NCBI RefSeq assembly: GCF_009914765.1 | Contig: NZ_WYDS01000002.1 | Span: 70,040 to 134,039, forward strand | From: Halodesulfovibrio sp. MK-HDV | GTDB taxonomy: Bacteria; Desulfobacterota; Desulfovibrionia; Desulfovibrionales; Desulfovibrionaceae | Reading direction: 5' to 3' | Length of the DNA: 64,000 nucleotides | Shown: positions 1-8,200 of the stretch, one piece after another | How positions within the stretch are numbered: the stretch's first letter is position 1 | Layout: each line of letters opens with the position of its first letter | Program-made: the position numbers and the translations under genes | The notes under the pieces: generated by a model | What the model was told of the DNA's origin: nothing | Database searches by the model: none | What the model saw: only the letters and a program-made list of their open reading frames with translations

Positions 1-132
1 ACAGTCAGAAGCGCTAAAAATATGAAGTGTAAAAGGCGTGCACCCATAATCGATAACCAATCCTTCAATTTGCTTAACAAAAGCTGTGTTTGCAGCCGTT
101 GCAGCTAATAATTCGAGGTCGCTTTTGTGTGT
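1..132 (-). other. Possible partial ORF running off the left edge
   Basis: On the minus strand one frame stays open from a stop at 133-135 to the window edge. It reads as protein-like sequence (residues such as LELLAATAANTAFVKQIEG). No ATG, GTG or TTG with a ribosome binding site is visible in the open part, so the true start may lie in another frame or the reading may be accidental. I recognise no family. It could be the 5' end of a gene mostly outside the window. Confidence 0.2.
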
Positions 133-204
133 TTACAATGCGTACCTCTTGCCCCATGTACCGTTTATTCGCTCAATTGTCATCTGTCGCAATGTGGCGA
201 GTTT

Positions 205-233
205 TTGACAAATTCAAAAATAAGCATTCAAAT
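205..233 (+). promoter_or_regulatory. Candidate sigma-70 promoter of the YbjQ-like gene
   Basis: A perfect -35 box TTGACA (205-210) is followed after 17 bases by TCAAAT (228-233), which matches four of six bases of the -10 consensus. It lies about 100 bases upstream of the gene starting at 333. Confidence 0.35.
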
Positions 234-332
234 ACAGCATGTTACAAAACTGGCAAGCTCCTTGCTATATGTCTTCGCAAAGACAATTACGTGGCGTTCC
301 GAATAGATAGGGTGCCCGTTCAGGAGGATGCA

Positions 333-674
333 ATGTTATTTTTGCTTGGTGGAAATGATAAAAAGCCAACACAGGCTGAACAGGCTCGTACCGAGAATAT
401 GGAACGTGTAAAGGAACTATTTCTCGCTGGCCGTTTCCCAGTAGTAACTACCGAGGTGCTGGAAGGCCGCGCTATCGGTAAAGTTCTCGGGTTAGTAGCT
501 TGTCGTGGATATGATTCAGATGATGCATTTTTTGGCATGACTGCGCGTGCCGTAAATAAAGGCGCACAGGCCATTATCGGATATCAGGAGAACATTGCGT
601 TTCATCCGGATGGCAGTAAATATTTCTCTTGTTACGGTACTGCTGTGCAGTTTGACCGTTCAAAGCGAGTATAG
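333..674 (+). CDS. YbjQ-like (heavy-metal-binding domain family) small protein
   Basis: The protein has 113 residues. The start at 333 is chosen because an AGGAGG-type ribosome binding site sits just upstream; the reading frame is open further upstream to 90 but that part looks non-coding. The core pattern fits the YbjQ/DUF74 family: a segment giving rise to VTTEVLEGRAIGKVLGLVACRG, then a helix with ARAVNKGAQAIIGYQ, then a strand ending in YGTAVQF. YbjQ proteins form small pentameric assemblies of unproven function, named for a presumed metal-binding role. It appears to be a single gene, with topA converging from the right. The family call rests on pattern recognition only. Confidence 0.6.
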   Translation: MLFLLGGNDKKPTQAEQARTENMERVKELFLAGRFPVVTTEVLEGRAIGKVLGLVACRGYDSDDAFFGMTARAVNKGAQAIIGYQENIAFHPDGSKYFSCYGTAVQFDRSKRV

Positions 675-851
675 GGCATACGTATAGCCGACTGGTTGCT
701 ACTTGTTTGGCTGCGTTGCTTTACCCTTGCGGTTTGTTATGTCACTCCCCCCCCCCGACAGACCTTTACCTAGGTTAGACATGACAAACTGTAAGGTAAT
801 ACGGATTCCTGCATAGGCAATGATAGCTGTTGCCTGTGGGGAAATAAAAAA

Positions 852-885
852 AGCCCGAATCACAATGTGATTCGGGCTTTTTGTT
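852..885 (-). terminator. Rho-independent terminator of topA, usable in both directions
   Basis: A near-perfect stem, AGCCCGAATCACA paired with TGTGATTCGGGCT, is flanked by an A-run on one side and a T-run on the other. It ends topA on the minus strand and can stop reading from the YbjQ-like gene. Just to the left, 806-843 can form a second imperfect hairpin, and 747-756 is a run of ten C; neither has an obvious role. Confidence 0.85.
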
Positions 886-895
886 TTTTAGAATT

Positions 896-3178
896 CTATT
901 CGGAATCGTCCTCAAGGCTACGGGTGTAGCGGCAGGCTTTTTCCGGACAGGCGATATGCTTACCGCGTGCTTTGGTGGTTTTGATTGTAAGCAGTTTAGA
1001 ATCACACTGTGGACATTCTTCTTCCACAGGGAAGTTCCACAGCGCGTAGTCACACTTAGGGTATCTGCTACAAGAGTAGAAGATTTTACCAGAGCGGGAA
1101 GACTTTTCTACAATCTCACCTTCTTCACAACGCGGGCATTTTACGCCCGTTGAGAAAGGCTTTGCGTGTTTGCATTCAGGGTAACCGGTACATGCGATAA
1201 AGCGGCCACCGGTACGGGTGCGTTTAAGAACAAGGTCCTTTCCGCAATCCGGACATTCACCCATTTTCTGCAATTCTTCTTTCGGGCGTTCCACAAGCAC
1301 AACATTACCGTTGTCATCGCGGGTAAAGTTGGATGTGTTTTTACAATCCGGATATCCGGAGCACGCCAGGAAGGTGCCTGCCTTACCAAACTTGATCATC
1401 ATCGGCTTGCCGCATTCTGAACATACAAGGTCAGTTTCAAGACCCTGTTTTACAGACTCCATCTCCTCAGCAGCTTTTTCAAGCGTCGGATTGAAGTCGT
1501 TCATGAAGTCAGTCATGAGCTGTGTCCAGTCCAATGTGCCTTCAGCAACGTTATCGAGCAATGTTTCCATCTGCGCGGTAAAACTTACATCCATAAGAGT
1601 GGAGAAGTGTTTTACAAGCTGCTGGCACACTGTGCGACCAAGGTCAGTCGGCACAAAGTTCTTTTCTTCCAGCTGTGCATAGCCGCGATCAATCAGTGTT
1701 GAAATAATGGCTGCATAGGTGGATGGACGGCCGATGCCGAGTTCTTCCATTTCACGTACAAGAGACGCTTCGGAGAATCGTGCTGGTGGCTGAGTAAATT
1801 TTTGTTCTTTGTCGAGCTTGATGAGGCGGATTTCCTGACCTTCTTCAAGTTTCGGCAAATCTTCATCTTCTTTGGCTTTTTGCGGAGAAACAGCAAGGAA
1901 GCCGGGGAAGAGCATACGCTCGCCTTTTACACGCCATGTGCTGGCAAGTTTGTCTGCATCTTTAATAGTAGTTGCGTTTGGTGTGGCTGCAATAGTGACG
2001 GTAGTGTCATGGAATTGAGCCGCAGCCATCTGGGATGCCATAAAGCGTGACCAGACGAGTGTGTACAACGCATACTGTTCTCTAGGAAGCAGATTGCGAA
2101 CGGAATCAGGTGTGATGGATGCGTCAACAGGACGGATCGCTTCGTGAGCATCCTGAGCACTTGATTTTGTTTTGAAGAAGCGTGGCTTTGGCGGAATGTA
2201 TTCTTTTCCGTAGAGGGAAAGAATAAGCTCTTTAGCTGCATCGCGCGCGTCGTCAGCAATACGTACGGAGTCAGTACGCATATAAGTGATAAGCGCTGTT
2301 GTGCCCTCGTCACCGAGTTCAACACCTTCATACAGGCGCTGAGCAATGGACATGGTACGCTTTGCAGAATAGCCATGGCGCTGACTTGCTGCCTGCTGGA
2401 GAGTTGATGTGATGTAAGGTGGCAGCGGCTGGCGGCTACGTTTTTTCTCTTCAACTTTTTCTACAACCAGTGCTGAGGCAAGAACTGCTTCCTGAAGTGC
2501 ATTCGCAGCTTCTTCGTTAGGAACAACTGCTTTTTTACCTGCAATCTGGTGCAAAAGAGCTTTAACTGGTGGCGGATTTTCGCCTTCCATTTCAGCTTTG
2601 AATACCCAGTACTCTTCTGGATCAAATGCATAGCGTTCCGCTTCGCGCTCAACAATGAGACGCAGCGCAACGGACTGTACACGACCGGCAGAAATACCGC
2701 GCTTAACTTTATTCCAGAGTAGCGGTGAGAGTTTGTAGCCCACAAGACGGTCAAGAATTCGTCGAGCCTGCTGAGCATCGAAGAGGTTCTCGTTCAGATC
2801 TTTCGGGTGTTCAAGCGCTTCACGAACCGCACGGGCGGTAATTTCGTTAAACTGGATACGCTTTGCATTTGGATTTTCTTTTTTAATAATCTCAGCAATG
2901 TGCCAAGCAATGGCTTCGCCCTCGCGATCGGGATCGGGAGCAAGATATACGTGGTCAGCTTTGGCTGCCGCTTCTTTCAGCGTGGAAACAACTTTCTGTT
3001 TACCCTGAATGATCTGATACTTTGGCTTGTAGTTTTTTTCTTCGTCAACGCCGAGATCTTTTTTAGGCAAATCTCGCACGTGACCTACGCTGGCGTGAAC
3101 CATGTAGTTACGGCCAAGGAACTTTTTAATTGTTTTCACCTTTGCGGGTGATTCTACGATTATCAGGTCTTTTCCCAT
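896..3178 (-). CDS. topA: DNA topoisomerase I
   Basis: This 760-residue type IA topoisomerase relaxes negative supercoils by passing one strand through a transient break. The TOPRIM domain starts at residue 3 (LIIVESPAKVKTI) and carries the acidic DPDREGE motif near residue 82-88. The catalytic tyrosine is Y299 in YMRTDS. The C-terminus holds four zinc-ribbon repeats of the CxxC...C type, the last with a shorter second half (CPEKAC). Length and order are normal for a proteobacterial TopA. It is monocistronic, starting at an ATG and ending at the strong hairpin at 852-885. Confidence 0.98.
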   Translation of the reverse strand: MGKDLIIVESPAKVKTIKKFLGRNYMVHASVGHVRDLPKKDLGVDEEKNYKPKYQIIQGKQKVVSTLKEAAAKADHVYLAPDPDREGEAIAWHIAEIIKKENPNAKRIQFNEITARAVREALEHPKDLNENLFDAQQARRILDRLVGYKLSPLLWNKVKRGISAGRVQSVALRLIVEREAERYAFDPEEYWVFKAEMEGENPPPVKALLHQIAGKKAVVPNEEAANALQEAVLASALVVEKVEEKKRSRQPLPPYITSTLQQAASQRHGYSAKRTMSIAQRLYEGVELGDEGTTALITYMRTDSVRIADDARDAAKELILSLYGKEYIPPKPRFFKTKSSAQDAHEAIRPVDASITPDSVRNLLPREQYALYTLVWSRFMASQMAAAQFHDTTVTIAATPNATTIKDADKLASTWRVKGERMLFPGFLAVSPQKAKEDEDLPKLEEGQEIRLIKLDKEQKFTQPPARFSEASLVREMEELGIGRPSTYAAIISTLIDRGYAQLEEKNFVPTDLGRTVCQQLVKHFSTLMDVSFTAQMETLLDNVAEGTLDWTQLMTDFMNDFNPTLEKAAEEMESVKQGLETDLVCSECGKPMMIKFGKAGTFLACSGYPDCKNTSNFTRDDNGNVVLVERPKEELQKMGECPDCGKDLVLKRTRTGGRFIACTGYPECKHAKPFSTGVKCPRCEEGEIVEKSSRSGKIFYSCSRYPKCDYALWNFPVEEECPQCDSKLLTIKTTKARGKHIACPEKACRYTRSLEDDSE

Positions 3179-3626
3179 TGAATGTCCTGTTTCCGATGTT
3201 GGTTAAGAAGTAACTGGCAACACACAGATATCAATAGGTGTACCAGATGCTAAGCGTTTTTCTGTTAAGGGAAGATACGGCAAATGTCGCTAGCGTCAAG
3301 TGTCGATTTTCTAAAATATGATTACGACAGTATATCTTCCTGAAGAACAATGCAAAATTACAAGGTAGTTTGTCTTTGCCTCTATATTACAAAATGATTG
3401 CAGTATGGGAATGATACAGATGCATCTACTCTTGTAACTGATTTTACGTCTGTAATACCTGTTGATTGTGTTCAATTTACTGACATTTTCTAAAAGTGTA
3501 ACAGTGAGTGGTTACTCTTACCCCTGCGCCAGGCCACGGATTATAACGAATCTAACAAGTTGGCATTCTAATTGCTCAATACATCCCGTACGTTGTCAAG
3601 CTCGGGGGAGCTTTAGGAGGAATACT
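3179..3626. other. Divergent intergenic region between topA and the lysozyme-like gene
   Basis: This 448-base gap must hold the topA promoter on the left, not clearly recognisable. On the right is the sigma-54 site at 3561-3576. An inverted repeat GTAAC (3498-3502) / GTTAC (3511-3515), about 50 bases upstream of the sigma-54 site, could be an activator site. The open frame through this gap starting at 3462 is not convincingly coding. Confidence 0.4.
3561..3576 (+). promoter_or_regulatory. Sigma-54 promoter
   Basis: The sequence TGGCATTCTAATTGCT fits the -24/-12 consensus TGGCAC-N5-TTGCA, with the invariant GG and GC exactly 12 bases apart. It ends 50 bases before the ATG at 3627. The gene therefore probably needs RpoN and an enhancer-binding activator, which is inferred from the site alone. 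Confidence 0.7.
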
Positions 3627-4760
3627 ATGTCTGTTACCCAAATCTCTATGAGGCAGGTGCAGGGAGTTCTGCAGCATTCGAAAAGACGCACTGGTGCGAT
3701 TTCACATAATGATGCTGTACAAAACAACGGTATGAGCCGTTTTGAAGCCTTGCTTAGAGAACCGCAGCAGATTGTAGATGCCATGGCATCTTCCCAATCT
3801 AATCAGCTATCTGCGTTGCCCAATCAATATCCATACTATGGATTAACTGGAGCGGAACAGCCTACACGTTCAGGAATGAACCTGAGTAATGTTTCTGCTC
3901 TTGCTACACTTATTAATGTTTCATCTATTGAACCTACGGTTTTGAGTAATGCACTCAAAACACTGACAGAAGCTGCTGAGAAAAATCAGCTTGAGACCGC
4001 TTCTGCAGCCGGTATCCCAGGAAACCTGCAGGGTATGATGAGCCGTCAAATTGTAAGCGGTGACATGAATGCAGTTGTTCAAGCTTCTGACAGTGCTATG
4101 GGTGATAGTACTGACGAGAGCGGAGCAAAAAGTGTAGAACCTATTGTAAGTAATGAAGTTCGTGGTTCATTAGCTACGATGTTTGAATCCGGTGCAGCCG
4201 GAAACATTGCAGCCATTGGCTATGATGCAACAGGTGGAACTTCGTACGGCAAGTACCAGTTCTCGTCTGCTCGTGGCACAATGGACGATTTTTTGACATA
4301 TTTAGATTCGCATGCTTCCGATATTTCATTACATCTCAGAGCAGCTGGTGGTGTAAATACAGGTTCCAAGCAGGGTGAAATGCCAATGGCTTGGCAGGAA
4401 GTTGCGAACATTGATCCAGTACGATTCGAAAAAATGCAGGATGCTTTTACGCATTCTCGCTACTATTCCCCAGTAGCTCGAGTTGTTCAGGATAAAATGA
4501 ACGTTGGCCAAATGAGTACCGCAATGGAAGAAGTTTTACTTTCTACTTCCTTACAGCATGGTCCTCGCGGGGCTATTCAAATTTTTGCAAAAGCATTCGG
4601 CGCAACAGGCGGCTTCTCTGAAGAGATGCAGGAAGCGTTTATTAAAAACGTATACGCACAGCGCAGCAATGAATTTGCAACTTCAACTCCGGAAGTTCGC
4701 ACAGGCGTGCAGAACAGACTGGATGCAGAGCTTAATGTAGCATTATCTATGCTCGCTTAA
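3627..4760 (+). CDS. Lysozyme-like putative peptidoglycan-acting protein
   Basis: The protein has 377 residues. The start at 3627 follows a strong TAGGAGG site. Residues 1-170 are low in recognisable structure and rich in Ser, Gln and Ala, with no signal peptide. From about residue 180 a domain begins with FESGAAGNIAAIGYD and GGTSYGKYQFSSARGT, resembling the catalytic entry of lysozyme- or muramidase-like domains, where the glutamate (E187 here) is often catalytic. Family placement is from this motif only. The absence of a signal peptide and the sigma-54 promoter would fit export through a dedicated apparatus such as the flagellum, or a cytoplasmic or phage-derived enzyme. It is a single gene ended by a hairpin at 4895-4928. 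Confidence 0.5.
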   Translation: MSVTQISMRQVQGVLQHSKRRTGAISHNDAVQNNGMSRFEALLREPQQIVDAMASSQSNQLSALPNQYPYYGLTGAEQPTRSGMNLSNVSALATLINVSSIEPTVLSNALKTLTEAAEKNQLETASAAGIPGNLQGMMSRQIVSGDMNAVVQASDSAMGDSTDESGAKSVEPIVSNEVRGSLATMFESGAAGNIAAIGYDATGGTSYGKYQFSSARGTMDDFLTYLDSHASDISLHLRAAGGVNTGSKQGEMPMAWQEVANIDPVRFEKMQDAFTHSRYYSPVARVVQDKMNVGQMSTAMEEVLLSTSLQHGPRGAIQIFAKAFGATGGFSEEMQEAFIKNVYAQRSNEFATSTPEVRTGVQNRLDAELNVALSMLA

Positions 4761-4894
4761 TGTTGGAAAGTTGACACGAAACGTGTCCGCCGAAAACATG
4801 ACATGAGTTGAGAGCGTAGAGATTACTCCGGTTTTTTAGCAAGAGTACTCTACAGGCTGTCTTAGCTTCAAAAGAATGACTTTGTTGAGTGTAG

Positions 4895-4928
4895 AAAAAA
4901 GGACATCAATATGATGTCCTTTTTTTTG
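4895..4928 (+). terminator. Rho-independent terminator
   Basis: The stem GGACATCAATATGATGTCC (4901-4919) is preceded by an A-run and followed by eight T. It ends the lysozyme-like gene about 140 bases after its stop codon. Confidence 0.85.
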
Positions 4929-4977
4929 TATTTTTTAAGTAGATTAAGAGTCTTAGCAAATAATTTTTTTTATGTAC

Positions 4978-5006
4978 TTGACCGGTAAGAGCTTCTGCTT
5001 TAATTA
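4978..5006 (+). promoter_or_regulatory. Promoter of the metal-efflux permease
   Basis: TTGACC (4978-4983) and TAATTA (5001-5006) are 17 bases apart. The predicted transcription start falls inside the palindrome at 5010-5025, as expected for repression. Confidence 0.5.
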
Positions 5007-5009
5007 CAT

Positions 5010-5025
5010 ATGAACACGTGTTCAT
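5010..5025. promoter_or_regulatory. ArsR/SmtB-type operator
   Basis: The perfect 16-base palindrome ATGAACACGTGTTCAT contains the TGAACA-N2-TGTTCA arrangement known from operators of ArsR/SmtB metal sensors. It overlaps the expected transcription start of the permease gene. No such regulator is encoded next to it, so the repressor must act from elsewhere. Confidence 0.6.
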
Positions 5026-5051
5026 GCGTAGTTTTATTTTTAGAGGTAACT

Positions 5052-6149
5052 ATGGACATTGCAATACAATATCTTTCCGAAGTATGGGAAATTCTGCTCG
5101 AAGCCGCCCCATACGTACTTTTCGGTTTTTTTGTCGCTGGGCTTCTTAAAGGGTTTTTACCGGACGATTTTGTCGCGCGCCATCTAGGCAGTAACAAAAA
5201 GGGTGCCGTTGTTAAGGCATCACTCTTCGGTGTACCGCTTCCTTTATGTTCTTGCGGTGTAATTCCTGCGGCTGCAGGGCTTCGCCAGCAGGGTGCAAGT
5301 AAAGGGGCAACCACATCATTTATGATCTCCACACCAGAGACTGGCGTTGATTCCATCGCCATCACATACGCGCTGCTTGACCCGATTATGACAATTGTGC
5401 GTCCGGTTGCTGCGTTTATTTCTGCGCTTACCGCAGGTACTCTGGTAGATATGTTTCCTGCAAAGGCAGTACCGGGTAAAACTGAATTTACTCCGCTTAA
5501 CTTTGCAGCAACAACATTAAAAAAAGAAGAGGAATGTACCTCTGGCAACTGCTCTTCCAAGTCAGCAATTGCAACAGCTAAAGATAAATTTCTTTTCGGT
5601 ATGCAGTTCGCGTTTGGTGAACTTATTGCCGACATCGGTAAATGGCTGTTGATTGGTATCCTTATAGCCGCAGTTGTTTCTACGTTCCTGCCAGTCACAT
5701 TCTTTCAGGAATACGTAGGTGATGGACTTCTCAGCATGATCCTGATGGTTGTCATCGGTGTGCCAATGTATGTCTGCGCAACCGCATCAACCCCAATTGC
5801 AGCAGCGCTCGCACTTAAAGGGCTTTCCCCCGGCGGTGCGCTTGTGTTCCTGTTAGCAGGGCCAGCAACCAACGCAGCAACGATTACTGTTGTAGCTCAG
5901 ACTCTCGGTAAGCGCGTAGCGTTCATCTACGTAGGCTCCATTGCGGTAACATCCGTAATTCTCGGGCTTGCCGTGAACTGGCTGTACGCGAAACTCGGTC
6001 TTTCTGTGTTCTCTTGGATTAATGACGTAGAAGCTCATCAGCATGGTATTGTGGGTTACGCCTCTGCGATTATTCTACTCGTTCTTGTAGGTAAACAATT
6101 TATCGGTCGTCGTGGTCACCAACACGGCGAATCCTGTGGCTGCCATTAA
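5052..6149 (+). CDS. Permease of the SO_0444/YraQ family (Cu/Zn or arsenical efflux)
   Basis: This 365-residue inner-membrane protein has about eight to ten hydrophobic segments in two halves. The signature PLPLCSCGVIPAAAGLRQQG followed by STPETGVDS is the conserved cysteine-bearing motif of the DUF318/YraQ group, which includes ArsP-like exporters and the SO_0444 Cu/Zn efflux family. The second half repeats a related pattern (GVPMYVCATASTPIAAAL). A Cys-rich stretch (ECTSGNCSSK) in the central loop and a His/Cys tail (HQHGESCGCH) suggest metal handling. The ATG at 5052 has an AGAGG site. Control by the palindrome at 5010-5025 points to metal induction. The actual substrate cannot be decided here. 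Confidence 0.85.
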   Translation: MDIAIQYLSEVWEILLEAAPYVLFGFFVAGLLKGFLPDDFVARHLGSNKKGAVVKASLFGVPLPLCSCGVIPAAAGLRQQGASKGATTSFMISTPETGVDSIAITYALLDPIMTIVRPVAAFISALTAGTLVDMFPAKAVPGKTEFTPLNFAATTLKKEEECTSGNCSSKSAIATAKDKFLFGMQFAFGELIADIGKWLLIGILIAAVVSTFLPVTFFQEYVGDGLLSMILMVVIGVPMYVCATASTPIAAALALKGLSPGGALVFLLAGPATNAATITVVAQTLGKRVAFIYVGSIAVTSVILGLAVNWLYAKLGLSVFSWINDVEAHQHGIVGYASAIILLVLVGKQFIGRRGHQHGESCGCH

Positions 6150-6178
6150 GCTGCAATAAGATTGGACTCCTTAAAAAA

Positions 6179-6210
6179 AGCCACGCTCTTGAGCGTGGCT
6201 TTTTTTGTTT
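6179..6210 (+). terminator. Rho-independent terminator of the permease gene
   Basis: The stem AGCCACGCTC paired with GAGCGTGGCT is followed by a run of T. It lies 30 bases after the permease stop codon. Confidence 0.9.
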
Positions 6211-6241
6211 TCTTTTTTGTGCCTGCGGCGCTGAGTTTGTT

Positions 6242-6299
6242 TTGCCTCCGGCGGGCGGGGCGTTGCCCCTGCACCCCACGAGAGGGACGCCCTCTCGAC
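6242..6299 (-). repeat. GC-rich dispersed repeat, inverted copy
   Basis: Read on the minus strand, this block ends in GCCCGCCGGAGGCA and contains GGCGTCCCTCTCGTGGGGTGCA. That is a diverged copy of the repeats at 6439-6550, 13782-13850 and 19603-19660. With the direct copy at 6439 it brackets about 140 bases of AT-richer, non-coding sequence. Confidence 0.65.
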
Positions 6300-6438
6300 T
6301 GCGAGGTTGTACTCCCAGTTTGGTGAAAGCTGTTCGAGCTAAAAGAAATGTTTTTTTAATAGATCTGTACCAAGAACGATCCGATGATAACCTACATAGT
6401 TTACTACCCACTAGACATAAACAGGTAGTCGAACCCCG

Positions 6439-6550
6439 CGGTCAAGGGGGCGTCCCCCTTGCGGGTGCTTGCGCCAGTAACCGTTCACGAGGAACGAGTG
6501 ATTACGGATGCCAGTCCCTTGTGGAGGCAGAGCCTGCCCGCCGGAGGCAA
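6439..6550 (+). repeat. GC-rich dispersed repeat, copy with an internal insert
   Basis: It begins GGTCAAGGGGGC, continues CCCCCTTGCGGGTGC and ends GCCCGCCGGAGGCA, like the copies at 13782 and 19603. About 50 extra bases lie in the middle, containing CCGTTCACGAGGAACGAG. The first part folds on itself (GGGGGCGTCCCCC). No protein is encoded. The whole gap 6150-6577 consists of the terminator at 6179, this repeat pair and the short unique stretch between them. Confidence 0.7.
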
Positions 6551-6577
6551 CACAAATCTTAAAAAAGCAAAAAATTA

Positions 6578-7270
6578 TTAAACAATAGCAGCATCAAGTG
6601 CAGCGTCGACGTGAGCTTGAACGGTATCGATCAGCGGGATGTTGCAGTCGGAGGCTTTAATAAGCAGTCCGATTTCGGTGCAGCCGAGAATAATCGCTTC
6701 GGCACCGTTTGCTTCGAGATCTTTGATGATGTTGATGTACTTCTCACGAGTGCTGTCGAGGAATTTTCCTACGGCAAATTCATTGAAAATGCTGTCGTGG
6801 ATAATGGCGCGGACATCGCTTGCAGGAGTAATAATTTCGAGGTCGTGCTTTTCAGAAAGCGGCTTACTGATGAAATCTTGTTCCATGGTGAATGCGGTGC
6901 CGAGTAATCCGAGCTTGCTGACGTTGAGTTCTTTCGCTTTGTTTGCGATTGCGTCTGAAATATGGAGTACTGGAATTTCTAGCGCACCTTGCACGGTGTC
7001 GGCAACGCGATGCATTGTATTTGCGCCGATGAGAAGCATATCTGCGCCGCCAGCTTCGGTGTTCAGGGCGGCTTGAGCTAGCTTAGTGCCCACGGATGTC
7101 CAGTCATCTTTGCTGATGAGCTCGTGTAGTTCTGAAAAATCGACGCTGTCCATAAGGATTTTGCAGGAATGGCGTCCGCCGAGGCGTTTGCGGGTGCCTT
7201 CGTTTAAGAGGCGGTAGTATTCGATTGTTGATCCCCAAGTCATTCCGCCTAATAATCCGATCTTTTTCAT
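6578..7270 (-). CDS. Aspartate/glutamate racemase family, YgeA-like amino-acid racemase
   Basis: The protein has 230 residues, the same length as E. coli YgeA, and shows the family start MKKIGLLGGMTWGSTIEYYR. The two catalytic positions are visible: T in the NTMH motif near residue 80 and C in LGCTEIGLLI near residue 195. The Thr/Cys pair matches YgeA, where the usual first cysteine is threonine. These cofactor-independent enzymes interconvert L- and D-amino acids; YgeA acts on several non-canonical ones. The start at 7270 has an AAGGA site and begins at the conserved motif; an upstream in-frame extension is ignored. Two palindromes lie in the leader. The exact substrate is unknown. Confidence 0.88.
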   Translation of the reverse strand: MKKIGLLGGMTWGSTIEYYRLLNEGTRKRLGGRHSCKILMDSVDFSELHELISKDDWTSVGTKLAQAALNTEAGGADMLLIGANTMHRVADTVQGALEIPVLHISDAIANKAKELNVSKLGLLGTAFTMEQDFISKPLSEKHDLEIITPASDVRAIIHDSIFNEFAVGKFLDSTREKYINIIKDLEANGAEAIILGCTEIGLLIKASDCNIPLIDTVQAHVDAALDAAIV

Positions 7271-7294
7271 GAGAATATCCTTTGAACTTAATTG

Positions 7295-7366
7295 AAAACA
7301 TGTTTTTGAAGTAAGCTGTGTTTTTGCATATGCTGATCGCAATGTAAAATATGTTTTAAAAAACAT
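7295..7366. promoter_or_regulatory. Pair of operator-like palindromes upstream of the racemase
   Basis: AAAACATGTTTT (7295-7306, perfect) and ATGTTTT-AA-AAAACAT (7351-7366) share the half-site AAAACAT. Both lie within 100 bases upstream of the racemase start, in the 286-base divergent gap shared with the ACT-domain gene. Such spaced copies often mark binding by a dimeric regulator, which I cannot name. Confidence 0.4.
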
Positions 7367-7556
7367 TATGTTACTTGATTGCATTAGTAGGAAATGGGGT
7401 GTCTTTTTTGTTATTAGGTGCTGTCTGCATGATCAGTATGATGAGAAGAAGTAAGTACTTTTGTCGTATTCTGTGCTTGCTCTTAGCGGCGTTGGACTTG
7501 ACATAATGCGATGAGGCTATCAATCTCACTATATCTATATGTTTGGAGTGCAAAAT

Positions 7557-8120
7557 ATGAAAAAGGTAGTTGTATCATTTCTCGGCAAAGATGGTCCGGG
7601 AGTCGTACATGCGGTATCCAGCCTGCTTACAGGTCTGGAGTGCAACATTAATGAAGTAAGTCAAACTATTCTGCATAGTGAATTTGCTGCGATCGTCATT
7701 GCTGAAATGCCTGACGGTTGTACCATTGACCTCTTGCAGGATGAACTGGTGAAAGGACTTGCTGAACGACAGGTTGACCTCAGTGTTACAGCACGCCTTT
7801 ATGACGGTACAAGCTGGTCTGCTGAAGATCCTCAGTCATTTGTGGTAAGTGTAGACGGCCCTGACCAACAAGGGCTTGTTGCTGCAATCTCAGGTATTCT
7901 GGGTGAGCATAATGTGAATATTGCCAACCTGAAAGCTATTGTTCCTGCCGATCAACCGGACGGGAATGCTCTTATTGTTTTTGAAGTAATTGTCCCCGGC
8001 GCTGTGGAGCTTTCTGCTCTGCGCGGCGCGCTGAATGCGAAGGCGGAAGAACTTTCGCTACGGGTAAGTGTTCAGCACAGGGATATTTTCGAAGCAGTGC
8101 ACAGGGTTCAGCCTGTGTAG
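7557..8120 (+). CDS. Double ACT-domain protein (GcvR-like)
   Basis: This 187-residue protein consists of two ACT domains: residues 1-80 starting MKKVVVSFLGKDGPGVVHAVS, and about 95-175 starting VVSVDGPDQQGLVAAISGIL. ACT domains bind amino acids and transmit this to partner enzymes or regulators; the glycine-cleavage repressor GcvR has the same two-domain plan. The ATG at 7557 has a TGGAG site. The UPF0210 gene follows 80 bases on, with a small hairpin (8129-8154, GGTGACA/TGTCACC) between them that lacks a T-run. In Gram-positive bacteria an ACT protein also precedes UPF0210, so a joint function is likely but undefined. Confidence 0.8.
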   Translation: MKKVVVSFLGKDGPGVVHAVSSLLTGLECNINEVSQTILHSEFAAIVIAEMPDGCTIDLLQDELVKGLAERQVDLSVTARLYDGTSWSAEDPQSFVVSVDGPDQQGLVAAISGILGEHNVNIANLKAIVPADQPDGNALIVFEVIVPGAVELSALRGALNAKAEELSLRVSVQHRDIFEAVHRVQPV

Positions 8121-8200
8121 CTTTAGAAGGTGACATATCTGGGAAATTGTCACCATCTATATACAATGAGATTTTAGCCTGACATTTATAAGGAAAAAAA

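Noticed and set aside
747-756. Run of ten C as a phase-variation tract
   Set aside because: It lies between two convergent genes, neither in a coding sequence nor near a promoter, so no switching effect is apparent.
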